64,000 nt of DNA from Halomonas sp. GFAJ-1 (GCA_002966495.1 CP016490.1:434001-498000); one strand, 5' to 3'; shown: positions 29,719 to 38,881, numbered from the stretch's first letter. The notes: generated from the letters alone by a model not told the origin. Program-made: numbers and translations.

Positions 29719-30606
29719 ATGGATTTCCGCCTACTTAAACACGTGGTCACTCTGTCAGAGACGCTACATTTTGGCCGCGCTAGCGAGCTTTGCCATATTA
29801 GCCCTTCGACGCTTAGCCGCTCTATTCAGCAGGTGGAAACTGAGCTAGGCACTCGCCTGTTTGAGCGGGACAACCGGCATGTGACGCTCACTTCTCAAGG
29901 CAGTACGTTCCAACACTACGCCCGAGAGACGCTAGAGCAGTGGGAAGCGCAAAAGCGTACATTGGCAGCCACCACGGCGCAGCTGAGCGGTGAAATCAGC
30001 ATTTATTGCTCGGTGACGGCCAGCTACAGCTTTCTGTATGAATTATTAAGTGATGTGCGCACTCGCCATCCCGGCATTGAACTCAAACTGCATACTGGCG
30101 ACCCCGCTGACGCCATGTCACGGGTACTAGAGGGCGCAGACGATATGGCGATTACCCCTCGCCCGCGTATTCCCCCCAGCGCGCTCGCGTTTAAATCGCT
30201 AACCCGCTCACCGCTGCTGTTTATTGCACCGACAGAAGCCCACCACTGGCTACCGCGCAAACCCGAAAGCTCAACAGCCGAACAGTGGCAGCACGTGCCG
30301 ATGATTTTGTCGGAAGCCGGGCTCTCCAGAGAGTTTGCGAATACGTGGTTTAAAGCGATGGGCATTTCGCCGCGCATTTATGCCCAGGTAGCGGGTCACG
30401 AAGCGATTGTGAGCATGGTTGGGCTGGGGTTTGGCGTAGGGGTGGTTCCGAAAATAGTGTTAGATAACAGCCCGCTGGCAGAGCGTGTGCAAGTGCTAAA
30501 TGTAAAACCCGAGCTACCCCACTACGATGTAGGGCTTTGCGTACTCAATCGGCGGTTAAAAAACCCGATAATTGATGCTTTTTGGGCAGCGGTAAACGCG
30601 CGTTAA
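29719..30606 (+). CDS. ilvY: LysR-type activator IlvY
   Basis: A 295-residue LysR-type regulator. The N-terminal winged helix MDFRLLKHVVTLSETLHFGRAS...LSRSIQQVETELGTRLFERD is typical. The C-terminal effector domain follows. Its position divergent from ilvC, its length, and features such as VAGHEAIVSMVGLGFGVGVVP identify it as IlvY, which senses acetolactate/acetohydroxybutyrate and activates ilvC. I choose ATG 29719, with GAGGG 7 nt before it, over a longer in-frame start at 29641. It converges with ilvH, separated by a shared terminator. Confidence 0.95.
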   Translation: MDFRLLKHVVTLSETLHFGRASELCHISPSTLSRSIQQVETELGTRLFERDNRHVTLTSQGSTFQHYARETLEQWEAQKRTLAATTAQLSGEISIYCSVTASYSFLYELLSDVRTRHPGIELKLHTGDPADAMSRVLEGADDMAITPRPRIPPSALAFKSLTRSPLLFIAPTEAHHWLPRKPESSTAEQWQHVPMILSEAGLSREFANTWFKAMGISPRIYAQVAGHEAIVSMVGLGFGVGVVPKIVLDNSPLAERVQVLNVKPELPHYDVGLCVLNRRLKNPIIDAFWAAVNAR

Positions 30607-30637
30607 CGCGTTTGGTGGCAGGGCATCACTCATAAAC

Positions 30638-30661
30638 AAGCCGCCCGACAAAGGGCGGCTT
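30638..30661. terminator. Shared terminator between ilvY and ilvH
   Basis: A 9-bp stem AAGCCGCCC/GGGCGGCTT with a 6-nt loop lies midway between the convergent genes. T-runs are short on both sides. Confidence 0.65.
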
Positions 30662-30701
30662 CTCACTGGTACAACGAACAACGACAGCGGCAAAGCGCGA
30701 C

Positions 30702-31193
30702 TTACAGCGACAACACTTTATCGCCGCGAGCAATACCGGATACCCCGGTACGCGCCACTTCCAGAATGCCTACCGGCGCCATGGCCTGAAGAAAAGCATC
30801 CAGCTTGCCCGCGTCGCCAGTAATCTGAACGGTATAAAGGCTTGGCGTTACGTCGACGATCTGTGCACGGAAAATATCCACCGTACGCTTAACTTCATCG
30901 CGAGCAGCGCCTAACGCTTTCACTTTCACCAGCATCAGCTCCCGCTCAATGTGATTACCTTCGGTCAGGTCGACCAGCTTCACCACATCGATCAGTTTAT
31001 TAAGATGCTTAGTGATCTGCTCGATCACCCGGTCATCGCCAATGGTAGTGACCGTTAAGCGAGACAGCGACGGATCTTCCGTCGGTGCCACGTTCAGCGT
31101 TTCAATGTTGAAGTTACGCTGGGAGAACAGCCCGACCACACGTGACAGCGCACCCGGTTCGTTTTCCATCAGAATCGAGATGATATGACGCAT
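30702..31193 (-). CDS. ilvH: Acetolactate synthase small (regulatory) subunit
   Basis: A 163-residue protein with an N-terminal ACT domain, starting MRHIISILMENEPGALSRVVGLF, where ENEPGALSR is the valine-binding signature. The C-terminal ALS_ss domain follows (DVTPSLYTVQITGDAGKLDAF). It binds IlvI, raising activity and conferring valine feedback inhibition. Its ATG shares one base with the ilvI stop (TGATG), so the subunits are translationally coupled, which helps a balanced ratio. Confidence 0.97.
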   Translation of the reverse strand: MRHIISILMENEPGALSRVVGLFSQRNFNIETLNVAPTEDPSLSRLTVTTIGDDRVIEQITKHLNKLIDVVKLVDLTEGNHIERELMLVKVKALGAARDEVKRTVDIFRAQIVDVTPSLYTVQITGDAGKLDAFLQAMAPVGILEVARTGVSGIARGDKVLSL

Positions 31194-32917
31194 CAGGTAC
31201 GCTCCGTTTTAGACAGCAGCATGTCACGCATAGCACCTAACGGCACCTGCATCGGATAGACGTGCTCAAAAGGGTCAACCTTCACATCCAGGAACACCAG
31301 CTCATGCTTGTTGGCAAAGGCACGCTCTAGCGCCGGCTCCAACTCCTCAAGGGTATTCACGGTGATCGCGGTAAATCCGTACGCCTCAATCAGCATATGG
31401 AAGTCTGGCAGCGACTCCATATAAGAGTGCGCATGGCGGGATTTGTAGTTCAGATCCTGCCATTGGCGAACCATGCCAAGCGATGCGTTGTTGAGGTTTA
31501 CAATTTTGACGCCTATGCCGTACTGCTTACAGGTCGAGAGTTCCTGCATCATCATCTGGAAGCTGCCTTCACCGGTGACGCAAACAACGTCGTCATCTGG
31601 GAAGCTCTGCTTGATGCCCATGGCCGCAGGGAACCCAAAGCCCATGGTGCCCAAACCGCCCGACGTGATCAGTCGGTTAGGCTTGTCGAACTTGTAGTAC
31701 TGGGCCGCAAACATCTGATGCTGGCCAACGTCAGTGGTCACGTAGGCTTCACCGCGAGTAACACGGCACAGCGCTTCGATCACTTCCTGAGGCTTCAACA
31801 CTTCGCCTGGTTTGGAGGGCTCGTAGAGCTTCCCTTCGCGCTCGGCGCGCCAGCCATCGATCTTTTGCCACCAGTCGCTCAGCGCTTCTGGCTGCGCAAT
31901 TGATTGGCCTTGCACCAAGCTGATCATTTCATTAATAACGCTAGACGCTGGCCCAACGATAGGCACATCCGCACGCACGGTTTTAGATACCGAGCTTGGG
32001 TCCACATCCACGTGAATGATTTTTGCCGTGGGGCAGAATTTCGACGTGTTGTTGGTCACTCGGTCATCAAAACGCGCGCCAATGGCGATAATTAAATCCG
32101 CATGGTGCATGGCCATATTGGATTCATACGAGCCGTGCATACCCAGCCAACCCAGACACTGCCGATCGCTTTGCGGGTAGGCACCAATGCCCATCAGCGT
32201 GGTGGTAATGGGGAAGCCGAGCTGTTTAACCAGATCAGTCAGGCCTTCACTCGCCTTGCCCAACACCACGCCGCCGCCGGTATAAAATACTGGGCGCTTG
32301 GCTTTCAGCATCAGCTCAACGGCCTTTTTGATCTGGCCGGTGTGGCCACGAGTCACCGGGTTATAAGAGCGCATCTTGACCTTCTTCGGGTAGACGTACT
32401 CATAACGCTCGGTGGGCGCGGTCATGTCCTTGGGTATATCGACGACCACGGGGCCAGGGCGTCCAGTAGCGGCCAGGTAGTAGGCCTTTTTAAGCACTTC
32501 TGGAATTTCAGACGGATGCCGAATTGAGAAGCTGTGCTTCACGATGGGCCGCGTCACGCCGACAATATCGGTTTCCTGGAAGGCGTCATCGCCAATCAGG
32601 TGGCTCATTACCTGGCCACATAGCACCACCAATGGAATCGAATCCATATAGGCGGTCGCAATGCCGGTGACCGCATTGGTAGCGCCAGGGCCAGAGGTCA
32701 CCAGCACGGTTCCAGGCTTGCCGGAAGCACGGGCATAACCGTCGGCCGCATGAGTCGCTGCCTGTTCGTGACGCACAAGAATGTGCTTCACCTTGTCCTG
32801 ACGGAACAGCGCATCATAAATGTGCAGCGCTGCGCCGCCGGGATAACCATAAATGTACTCAACGCCCTCATCTTGTAAGAAGCGGGCGATCATATCTGCG
32901 CCGGAAAGCAGTTCCAC
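31193..32917 (-). CDS. ilvI: Acetolactate synthase large (catalytic) subunit
   Basis: The 574-residue ThDP-dependent enzyme makes acetolactate or acetohydroxybutyrate, the first common step of branched-chain amino acid synthesis. The catalytic Glu is in LVRHEQAATHAADGYARASG; the FAD/ThDP central domain and the ThDP motif GEGSFQMM...NNASLGMV are intact, with Glu in place of the more usual Asp (GDG), a variant I recall from Pseudomonas-type IlvI. The start is GTG 32917 with AGGGGAG 8 nt upstream. It is first of ilvIH and follows an unusually long structured leader. Confidence 0.97.
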   Translation of the reverse strand: MELLSGADMIARFLQDEGVEYIYGYPGGAALHIYDALFRQDKVKHILVRHEQAATHAADGYARASGKPGTVLVTSGPGATNAVTGIATAYMDSIPLVVLCGQVMSHLIGDDAFQETDIVGVTRPIVKHSFSIRHPSEIPEVLKKAYYLAATGRPGPVVVDIPKDMTAPTERYEYVYPKKVKMRSYNPVTRGHTGQIKKAVELMLKAKRPVFYTGGGVVLGKASEGLTDLVKQLGFPITTTLMGIGAYPQSDRQCLGWLGMHGSYESNMAMHHADLIIAIGARFDDRVTNNTSKFCPTAKIIHVDVDPSSVSKTVRADVPIVGPASSVINEMISLVQGQSIAQPEALSDWWQKIDGWRAEREGKLYEPSKPGEVLKPQEVIEALCRVTRGEAYVTTDVGQHQMFAAQYYKFDKPNRLITSGGLGTMGFGFPAAMGIKQSFPDDDVVCVTGEGSFQMMMQELSTCKQYGIGVKIVNLNNASLGMVRQWQDLNYKSRHAHSYMESLPDFHMLIEAYGFTAITVNTLEELEPALERAFANKHELVFLDVKVDPFEHVYPMQVPLGAMRDMLLSKTERT

Positions 32918-33321
32918 TGTATTTCTCCCCTAGAGGTCTCGAGTGCGATCCGCAGGACATCCTGCGGTGTCGAGTGCGGCGGTATGCCGCTGCCGGCCCT
33001 TGCCGGCACCTGATGCCAAACCCTGGCATATGGCCCGGTTAGGGCCTGCACTCTCATCGGAAGCACTCATTTATTGCGATATAAATCAGTGGCTCCCTCA
33101 CACGGCGGTTTGCCGTGTCGGGGCGTTGGCCAGGTTGGGCGGTTAGCCCAAACCCGGAAGTCCTTCGGCGGGTAAAGGCCATTGCCTACCCTTCGCGCGG
33201 GGATTAGGGGTTGCCCGTTGGTTCCGCGCCCGCAAATCAGGAACCCACAAGATTCCATTAGCGCCCTCAGCCTGTCAACCTCCGATCAAGACAAACGCAA
33301 CAAACGTCGCCGTAAGCCATT
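32918..33321 (-). promoter_or_regulatory. Long structured leader of ilvIH
   Basis: About 400 nt between the clpB terminator and ilvI. A TTGACA box lies at 33271-33276, though no strong -10 follows. The downstream 340 nt holds at least six GC-rich hairpins on the minus strand, for example CACGGC/GCCGTG (33101-33118), GGGCT/AGCCC (33137-33150), GCCCGGTTAGGGC (33033-33045), TGCCAGGGTTTGGCA (33014-33028), GCCGGC arms (32991-33006) and CCGCAGGATGTCCTGCGG (32950-32967). Two small overlapping frames are present: 33067-33258 (63 codons, GAGGG site) and 32935-33073 (ATGA overlap, stopping at the ilvI ribosome site). Neither is rich in Leu/Val/Ile codons, so this is not a classical attenuator peptide. 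A cis-regulatory RNA is likely but unproven. Confidence 0.55.
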
Positions 33322-33355
33322 AAAAAAGCCCCGCTAGCAGAGCTAACGGGGCTTT
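33322..33355 (-). terminator. Rho-independent terminator after clpB
   Basis: The stem AAAAGCCCCG-TAGC / GCTA-CGGGGCTTTT, with one mismatch and a 3-nt loop, ends in T6 on the minus strand, 57 nt past the clpB stop. Confidence 0.88.
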
Positions 33356-33411
33356 TGCCCTATTCAATTGCGCAGGGCGATCACTTGCCTAAGCGTGTAA
33401 CCACGCATGCA

Positions 33412-35991
33412 TTACTCAAATATTAATTTCCCTTCACCCGCGCTGATATGAATAGTATCGCCGGGGGCATACTTACCTGCCAGCAGATCTTGGGCCAACG
33501 GGTTCTCAATCCGGCTTTGAATCGCCCGCTTGAGCGGCCTTGCCCCATACACTGGATCGAAACCGACGACCGCCAGCTGGGCCATGGCGTCATCGCTGAT
33601 CTCAAGGCTCAAATCATGTTCCGCTAAGCGTGCTTTCAAACGCTCCAACTGAATACCGGCAATGGCCTGAATTTGCGTTTGACCCAGCGCGTGAAACACC
33701 ACCACTTCGTCAATACGGTTAATCAGCTCAGGGCGGAAGTGATTACCCACCACCTCCATGACCGTGCTCTTCATGACCTCATAGTCGTTATCATCACCGC
33801 CCATGCGCTGGATAATATCCGAGCCCATGTTGGAGGTCATGACGATCACGGTATTACGGAAATCCACCGTACGGCCTTGCCCATCGGTCAAGCGGCCATC
33901 TTCGAGCACTTGCAGCAGGATATTAAACACATCCGGATGCGCCTTTTCCACTTCATCTAGCAACAGCACCGAGTAGGGCTTACGGCGCACCGCTTCGGTT
34001 AAGTAGCCACCCTCTTCGTAACCCACGTAGCCTGGGGGTGCACCAATCAAACGCGCCACGGAGTGCTTCTCCATAAACTCCGACATGTCGATACGCACCA
34101 TCGCTTCTTCCGTATCGAACAGGAAGTTAGCCAGCGATTTACATAGTTCTGTTTTACCCACCCCGGTGGGGCCGAGGAACAAGAACGAGCCGTTGGGTCG
34201 ATTGGGGTCGGCAAGACCCGCCCGGGAACGGCGTACGGCATTAGCCACCGCCTCTACCGCTTCATGCTGGCCGATGACCCGCTCATGCAGCGCCTCTTCC
34301 ATGCGCAACAGCTTATCCCGCTCGCCTTCCAACATTTTGGAGACGGGAATGCCTGTCCAGCGGGAGACCACTTCTGCAATCTCTTCTTCGGTGACGTTAG
34401 AGCGCAGCAGCTGGTGGCTGGCCGTATCCGCCTCGCCTTCCCCTGCTTCGCTAATCTTTTTCTCAAGCGCCGGAATTTTGCCATACTGAATTTCCGACAT
34501 ACGCCCTAAATCACCCTGGCGACGCGCCTGCTCAAGGTCAATGCGCGCCTGCTCCAGCTCTGCTTTAAACTGGGCTGCGCCTTGAATACTGGCTTTCTCT
34601 GCTTTCCAAATTTCGTCCAAGTCAGCATATTCACGCTCTAACTCGTGGATCTGGTTGTTCAACGCGTCAAGGCGTTTCTTAGTGGCTTCGTCGGTCTCTT
34701 TCTTAAGCGCTTCGCGCTCCATTTTCAGCTGGATTAGGCGACGATCCAGTCGATCCATCTCTTCAGGCTTGGAGTCCAGCTCCATGCGGATACGTGACGC
34801 CGCCTCATCGATCAAGTCGATCGCTTTGTCGGGCAACTGCCGATCCGTGATGTAGCGAGTAGACAGTTTCGCCGCCGCAATGATCGCAGAGTCGGTGATA
34901 TCCACACCGTGGTGGACCTCGTAACGCTCTTTCAAGCCGCGCAGAATAGCCACCGTATCTTCTTCAGACGGCTCATCCACCAGCACCTTCTGGAAGCGGC
35001 GCTCCAGCGCGGCGTCTTTTTCGATGTATTTGCGGTACTCGTCCAGCGTTGTAGCGCCCACGCAGTGCAACTCACCACGGGCCAACGCAGGCTTAAGCAT
35101 GTTGCCCGCATCCATCGCGCCTTCAGCCTTGCCCGCGCCCACCATAGTGTGCAGCTCATCGATAAACAGGATGACCCGGCCTTCTTCCTGGGAAAGCTCT
35201 TTAAGCACGGCTTTCAGACGCTCTTCAAACTCGCCACGGAACTTAGCGCCCGCCAATAACGAGCCCATATCCAGCGAAAGAACGCGCTTATCTTTCAGGC
35301 CTTCAGGCACTTCGCCGTTCACAATACGCTGCGCCAGCCCTTCGACAATGGCGGTTTTACCCACCCCTGGCTCACCGATTAGTACCGGATTATTTTTGGT
35401 GCGCCGCTGCAGCACCTGGATCGTGCGGCGGATTTCGTCGTCGCGTCCAATCACCGGGTCCAGCTTGCCGTCTAGCGCACGCTGGGTAAGGTCCATGGTG
35501 TATTTGTTAAGCGCTTCACGCTGGTCTTCAGCGTTAGCATCGTCAACGGAAGCACCCCCGCGAAGGCTGTTAATCGCAGCTTCAAGGGATTTGCGGTTAA
35601 TCCCTGCCTCTTTCATCAACTTGGTAATCGCTGAATTCATTTCCAGCGCTGCCAGCAGTACCAGCTCAGAAGCGATGAACTGGTCACCACGCTTCTGCGC
35701 TTCCCGGTCGGTTAAGTTGAATAGCTTGATGAAGTCACGGGAGGGCTGAACATCCCCGTCGAACTGGCTTACCTTGGGTAAGTTATCTAACTGCTGCACC
35801 AAACCATCACGCAGGCGCGAGCTGCTGCCCTCGGCTTTTTCAACCAGAGCTTTAACGCCGGTGTCTTTAGTATCCAGCAGCGCCAGCAGCAAGTGCGCAG
35901 GGTCAAGCTGATTATGGCCGTGCCCAACCGCAAGGGACTGCGCCTCAGAAATGGCGGCCTGTAACTTGGCAGTAAATTTATCGAATCGCAT
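33412..35991 (-). CDS. clpB: Disaggregase chaperone ClpB
   Basis: A Hsp100 AAA+ chaperone of 859 residues that, with DnaK, extracts and refolds proteins from aggregates. Domains in order: N-terminal Clp_N repeats (1-145), first AAA domain with Walker A GEPGVGKTAIVEG (about 206) and Walker B VILFIDELH, the coiled-coil M domain (about 400-530) specific to ClpB, and second AAA with GPTGVGKTELCKS (about 605) and VLLLDEVEKAH. The pore loop KFRGEFEER is present. There is no ClpP-binding loop, as expected. GGAGGTACTCC precedes the ATG. A sigma32-type promoter lies about 100 nt upstream. Confidence 0.98.
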   Translation of the reverse strand: MRFDKFTAKLQAAISEAQSLAVGHGHNQLDPAHLLLALLDTKDTGVKALVEKAEGSSSRLRDGLVQQLDNLPKVSQFDGDVQPSRDFIKLFNLTDREAQKRGDQFIASELVLLAALEMNSAITKLMKEAGINRKSLEAAINSLRGGASVDDANAEDQREALNKYTMDLTQRALDGKLDPVIGRDDEIRRTIQVLQRRTKNNPVLIGEPGVGKTAIVEGLAQRIVNGEVPEGLKDKRVLSLDMGSLLAGAKFRGEFEERLKAVLKELSQEEGRVILFIDELHTMVGAGKAEGAMDAGNMLKPALARGELHCVGATTLDEYRKYIEKDAALERRFQKVLVDEPSEEDTVAILRGLKERYEVHHGVDITDSAIIAAAKLSTRYITDRQLPDKAIDLIDEAASRIRMELDSKPEEMDRLDRRLIQLKMEREALKKETDEATKKRLDALNNQIHELEREYADLDEIWKAEKASIQGAAQFKAELEQARIDLEQARRQGDLGRMSEIQYGKIPALEKKISEAGEGEADTASHQLLRSNVTEEEIAEVVSRWTGIPVSKMLEGERDKLLRMEEALHERVIGQHEAVEAVANAVRRSRAGLADPNRPNGSFLFLGPTGVGKTELCKSLANFLFDTEEAMVRIDMSEFMEKHSVARLIGAPPGYVGYEEGGYLTEAVRRKPYSVLLLDEVEKAHPDVFNILLQVLEDGRLTDGQGRTVDFRNTVIVMTSNMGSDIIQRMGGDDNDYEVMKSTVMEVVGNHFRPELINRIDEVVVFHALGQTQIQAIAGIQLERLKARLAEHDLSLEISDDAMAQLAVVGFDPVYGARPLKRAIQSRIENPLAQDLLAGKYAPGDTIHISAGEGKLIFE

Positions 35992-36010
35992 GGAGTACCT
36001 CCTGGGGGTG

Positions 36011-36030
36011 CCGTGCGTTTGGACGCACGG
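36011..36030 (-). other. Hairpin in the clpB 5' untranslated region
   Basis: CCGTGCGT-CCAA-ACGCACGG, an 8-bp perfect stem, lies about 10 nt upstream of the GGAGG ribosome site. Its role is unknown; it could protect the mRNA or tune translation with temperature. Confidence 0.5.
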
Positions 36031-36083
36031 TGTCTCCCAATAACGTGTCTTAAATGTGCTAAAAACGTTTAGCTTGACAAGTT

Positions 36084-36111
36084 AAATGGCGTCAGTTCCA
36101 CACATTTCAAG
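36084..36111 (-). promoter_or_regulatory. Sigma32 heat-shock promoter of clpB
   Basis: On the minus strand CTTGAAA (36105-36111), 13 nt, then CGCCATTT (36084-36091) closely match the sigma32 consensus CTTGAAA-N13/14-CCCCATNT (all of the -35, 7 of 8 in the -10). Expected transcription starts near 36077, giving an 85-nt leader. Confidence 0.85.
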
Positions 36112-36146
36112 AGGGCCGCATCACAAGCATAAAGGAATAGCGCTAC

Positions 36147-36902
36147 TTAGTTGATCCAGATCACACTGGCCATGCGCCCGGTGTTGCCATTGTCACGGCG
36201 GTGGGAGTAAAAGCGCGACTCGCAGGCGGTACAGAAATGCCCGCCGCTGATGTGGTGAATCCCCAGCGCCTCTAAACGAAAGCGCGCGAGCCGATATAGG
36301 TCTGCCATGTAGTGGCCCAGGCGATAGGGGCTGTGATCAAACGCGTCCGCCGTTTCAGGGTGTACCGCGACAAACGCGCCGTATACCTCAGGGCCTACCT
36401 CAAACTGGGCGTTAGAAATAGCAGGGCCTAGCCACACTAAAATATCGTCAGGGTCACAGTTCATCGCAGCGACAGTGGCTTCCAGCACACCGCCTGCTAA
36501 CCCTCGCCAGCCCGCGTGGGCCACCCCCACTTGCGTGCCTTGGCGGTTACAAAACAGTACCGGTAAGCAATCGGCCGTCAGTACCACGCAGGCATAGTCG
36601 TTGCTGCTGGCAACCGCCGCATCGGCTTCCGGCGTATCGCTTTGGTAGCTCTGCTGCACGCGCGCACCATGGGTTTGGTTGAGCCATAACAGCGGGCGCT
36701 CATCACCGATCTCTTTATGCATCAACCGACGGCACAGCGCGACGTGATCAGTGTTGTCGCCTACGTGGGTCGCTGGGTTGAACGCTGCAAAATCATCTTG
36801 GCTTGGCCCTGTTTCCCGAGTGGTGACGAACGCCCGTACATTTGCAGGCGCGGGCCAGTCGGGTAACAGCAGCGTGGGCTTTAAATCAAACGCATCGCTC
36901 AT
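36147..36902 (-). CDS. pgeF: Peptidoglycan editing factor / YfiH-family (PgeF)
   Basis: A 251-residue member of the YfiH family (multicopper-polyphenol-oxidase-like laccase/purine nucleoside phosphorylase fold). The metal/active-site residues are visible: His in NQTHGARV, Cys/Asp in CVVLTADCLPVLF and VGVAHAGWRGLAGG with its conserved His. E. coli PgeF prevents misincorporation of L-Ser into muropeptides; other members are adenosine-cleaving enzymes. Its start overlaps the rluD stop by 4 nt, so the two are coupled. The rluD-pgeF-clpB order is conserved in gammaproteobacteria. Confidence 0.93.
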   Translation of the reverse strand: MSDAFDLKPTLLLPDWPAPANVRAFVTTRETGPSQDDFAAFNPATHVGDNTDHVALCRRLMHKEIGDERPLLWLNQTHGARVQQSYQSDTPEADAAVASSNDYACVVLTADCLPVLFCNRQGTQVGVAHAGWRGLAGGVLEATVAAMNCDPDDILVWLGPAISNAQFEVGPEVYGAFVAVHPETADAFDHSPYRLGHYMADLYRLARFRLEALGIHHISGGHFCTACESRFYSHRRDNGNTGRMASVIWIN

Positions 36903-37858
36903 CGCATAGTCTCGTTGTCTTCGCGCAGGTAGTCCAACAACATTAGCAGATCATCGGGTAGATCGATCTGAAAAGTAAGTGTTTCACCACTCACCGGATG
37001 CACAAAACTCAGTTTGCGGGCATGCAGCGCCTGGCGCGGAAACTCACGCAAAATCTCTTTTAACGGCTCAGCGGCACCCGGAGGCAGTTTGGCACGGCCG
37101 CTGTAAAGCGGATCACCAATCAGCGGGTAGCGGGCATGGGCCATGTGGACGCGAATTTGGTGAGTACGCCCGGTTTCAAGCGTGCAGCGCACGTGCGTAT
37201 GGGCGCGAAAACGCTCCACTACGCGGTAATGAGTCACCGCTGGCTTGCCCGCCGTGGTTACCGCTTGACGCTTACGGTCTTTCGGATGACGGCCAATGGG
37301 CGCATCAATCGTACTACCTGCTACCGGCTTGCCAATCACCACTGCATCATACTGACGCGATACGCTGCGCGCCTGGAGCTGTTCGACCAGCGCCGTTTGG
37401 GCAGGCAGGGTTTTGGCGACCATCATCAACCCAGTGGTGTCTTTATCCAGGCGATGGACGATCCCCGCCCGCGGCACCTCCGCTAACGCCGGATGATGAT
37501 GCAGTAGCGCATTCAACAAGGTGCCATCGGGATTTCCCGCTGCAGGATGCACCACCATGCCAGCAGCTTTATTAATTACCATCACCGCATCGTCTTCGTA
37601 GACAATATCTAGCGGGATATCCTGGGGCTCAAAGCGCGTATCTTCTTCAATGGTCGCTTTAAGCACCAGCATTTCGTGACCGTGCAGCTTCGCTTTGGGT
37701 TTTAGTTTTGCGCCATCGACCGTTAATTCACCGGCGTTAATCCACGCTTTCAGGCGTTCGCGGGAGTAGTCACTGAACAACTCCGCCGCGACTTGGTCAA
37801 AGCGTGCGCCTGCTAGCGTGGCCGGTACCCGCTGCGTCGCTTCAACGATACGAGACAT
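36899..37858 (-). CDS. rluD: 23S rRNA pseudouridine synthase RluD
   Basis: A 319-residue pseudouridine synthase acting on helix 69 of 23S rRNA. An S4 RNA-binding domain (about 15-75; RFDQVAAELFSDYSRERLKAWI) precedes the RsuA/RluA catalytic domain, whose motif HRLDKDTTGLMMVAK carries the catalytic Asp. LETGRTHQIRVHMAHARYPLIGDPLY is the family's other signature. Start ATG 37858 has AAGAGGTGCTGC upstream. It is divergent from bamD, an arrangement also seen in E. coli and Pseudomonas, where it leads into pgeF and clpB. Confidence 0.96.
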   Translation of the reverse strand: MSRIVEATQRVPATLAGARFDQVAAELFSDYSRERLKAWINAGELTVDGAKLKPKAKLHGHEMLVLKATIEEDTRFEPQDIPLDIVYEDDAVMVINKAAGMVVHPAAGNPDGTLLNALLHHHPALAEVPRAGIVHRLDKDTTGLMMVAKTLPAQTALVEQLQARSVSRQYDAVVIGKPVAGSTIDAPIGRHPKDRKRQAVTTAGKPAVTHYRVVERFRAHTHVRCTLETGRTHQIRVHMAHARYPLIGDPLYSGRAKLPPGAAEPLKEILREFPRQALHARKLSFVHPVSGETLTFQIDLPDDLLMLLDYLREDNETMR

Positions 37859-38068
37859 GCAGCACCTCTTCGATACACGAAAAACCTAGCCATGGCATGA
37901 AAACTTTTCCTTTAACGGCACCCGACGAAACGTTACTCAGAACATCGCTAAGCCTGCGTTTTGCGTCGAGGTGATTTATAGTGGGCTAACTGCGACCTAT
38001 TCTACCATTTCTACTTATGGCCATCGTCGCTTTTCGGTGATTGAGGCTTGTTTGCAACGAGGATGATG

Positions 38069-38881
38069 ATGCGCGTTTTTTCCGCTGCCAACCGCTTTGG
38101 CGCCCTAGCCTTGAGCCTTGCCCTTTTAGCAGGCTGTGCCAGTAATGGCTCAACCTCTGATGAGGATGATGAATTTGCGGGCGTACAAGAGCGCGAACTT
38201 TATGAGTTAGCGCGCACGGCGCTAGATAGCAATCGTTTCCCTATCGCCATTGAGCGCTTGGAAGCACTCGACACCCGCTACCCCTTCGGGCCACATGCCG
38301 AGCAGGCGCAACTTGAACTCATTTACGCCTACTACGAAAACAAGAACTGGGAAGAAGCCCGGGCTGCAGCTAGCCGCTTTATCCGCTTGCATCCTGACCA
38401 TCCCCAGGTTGATTACGCCTACTATTTGCGCGGCCTTTCCGCTTGGCAAGCCGGGCGCTTTAGCCTGGAGCGGCTGCGCTTAATCGATATTTCAAAGCGC
38501 GATTTGGGCGCCTCCCGGGATGCGTATAACGATTTCCGTGAGCTGATTCAGCGTTTCCCGCAAAGCCAATACGCCCCCGATGCTCAGCAGCGTATCGTTT
38601 ACCTGCGTGAACTGCTGGCTCAGCACGAGCTACACGTTGCTGACTACTATTTACGCCGCGGCGCTTACTTAGCCGCCGTTGAGCGGGGCCGCTGGGTTAT
38701 AGAGAGCTACCCCGAAGCGACCGCCACCCGCGACGCCCTCGCCACGATGGTAGAGGGTTATAAAGGGCTGGGGATGGATGACCGCGCCAGCGAAGTGCTC
38801 GCCGTATTGCGGGAGAATGCCCCCGACCATGCGCAACTACGTGGCAGTCGCTTCGTACCCAAACACGGCAGAAGCAATTGA
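38069..38881 (+). CDS. bamD: Outer membrane assembly lipoprotein BamD
   Basis: BamD is the essential lipoprotein of the BAM complex that inserts beta-barrel proteins into the outer membrane. The signal peptide ends in the lipobox LLAGC with lipidated Cys23. About five TPR-like repeats follow (YELARTALDSNRFPIAIERLEAL..YPF, AQLELIYAYYENKNWEEARAAASRFI and others). There are three consecutive ATGs; I choose the third (38069), which has GAGG at a proper 6-nt distance, whereas the first abuts it. Length 270 is near the usual 245. It is monocistronic with a strong terminator. Confidence 0.95.
   Translation: MRVFSAANRFGALALSLALLAGCASNGSTSDEDDEFAGVQERELYELARTALDSNRFPIAIERLEALDTRYPFGPHAEQAQLELIYAYYENKNWEEARAAASRFIRLHPDHPQVDYAYYLRGLSAWQAGRFSLERLRLIDISKRDLGASRDAYNDFRELIQRFPQSQYAPDAQQRIVYLRELLAQHELHVADYYLRRGAYLAAVERGRWVIESYPEATATRDALATMVEGYKGLGMDDRASEVLAVLRENAPDHAQLRGSRFVPKHGRSN

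Noticed and set aside
33067..33258. 63-codon frame in the ilvI leader considered as a gene
   Set aside because: It has a decent GAGGG site, but its protein is Pro/Arg/Cys/Trp-rich without order, and the DNA is explained by hairpins. Kept only as part of the leader.
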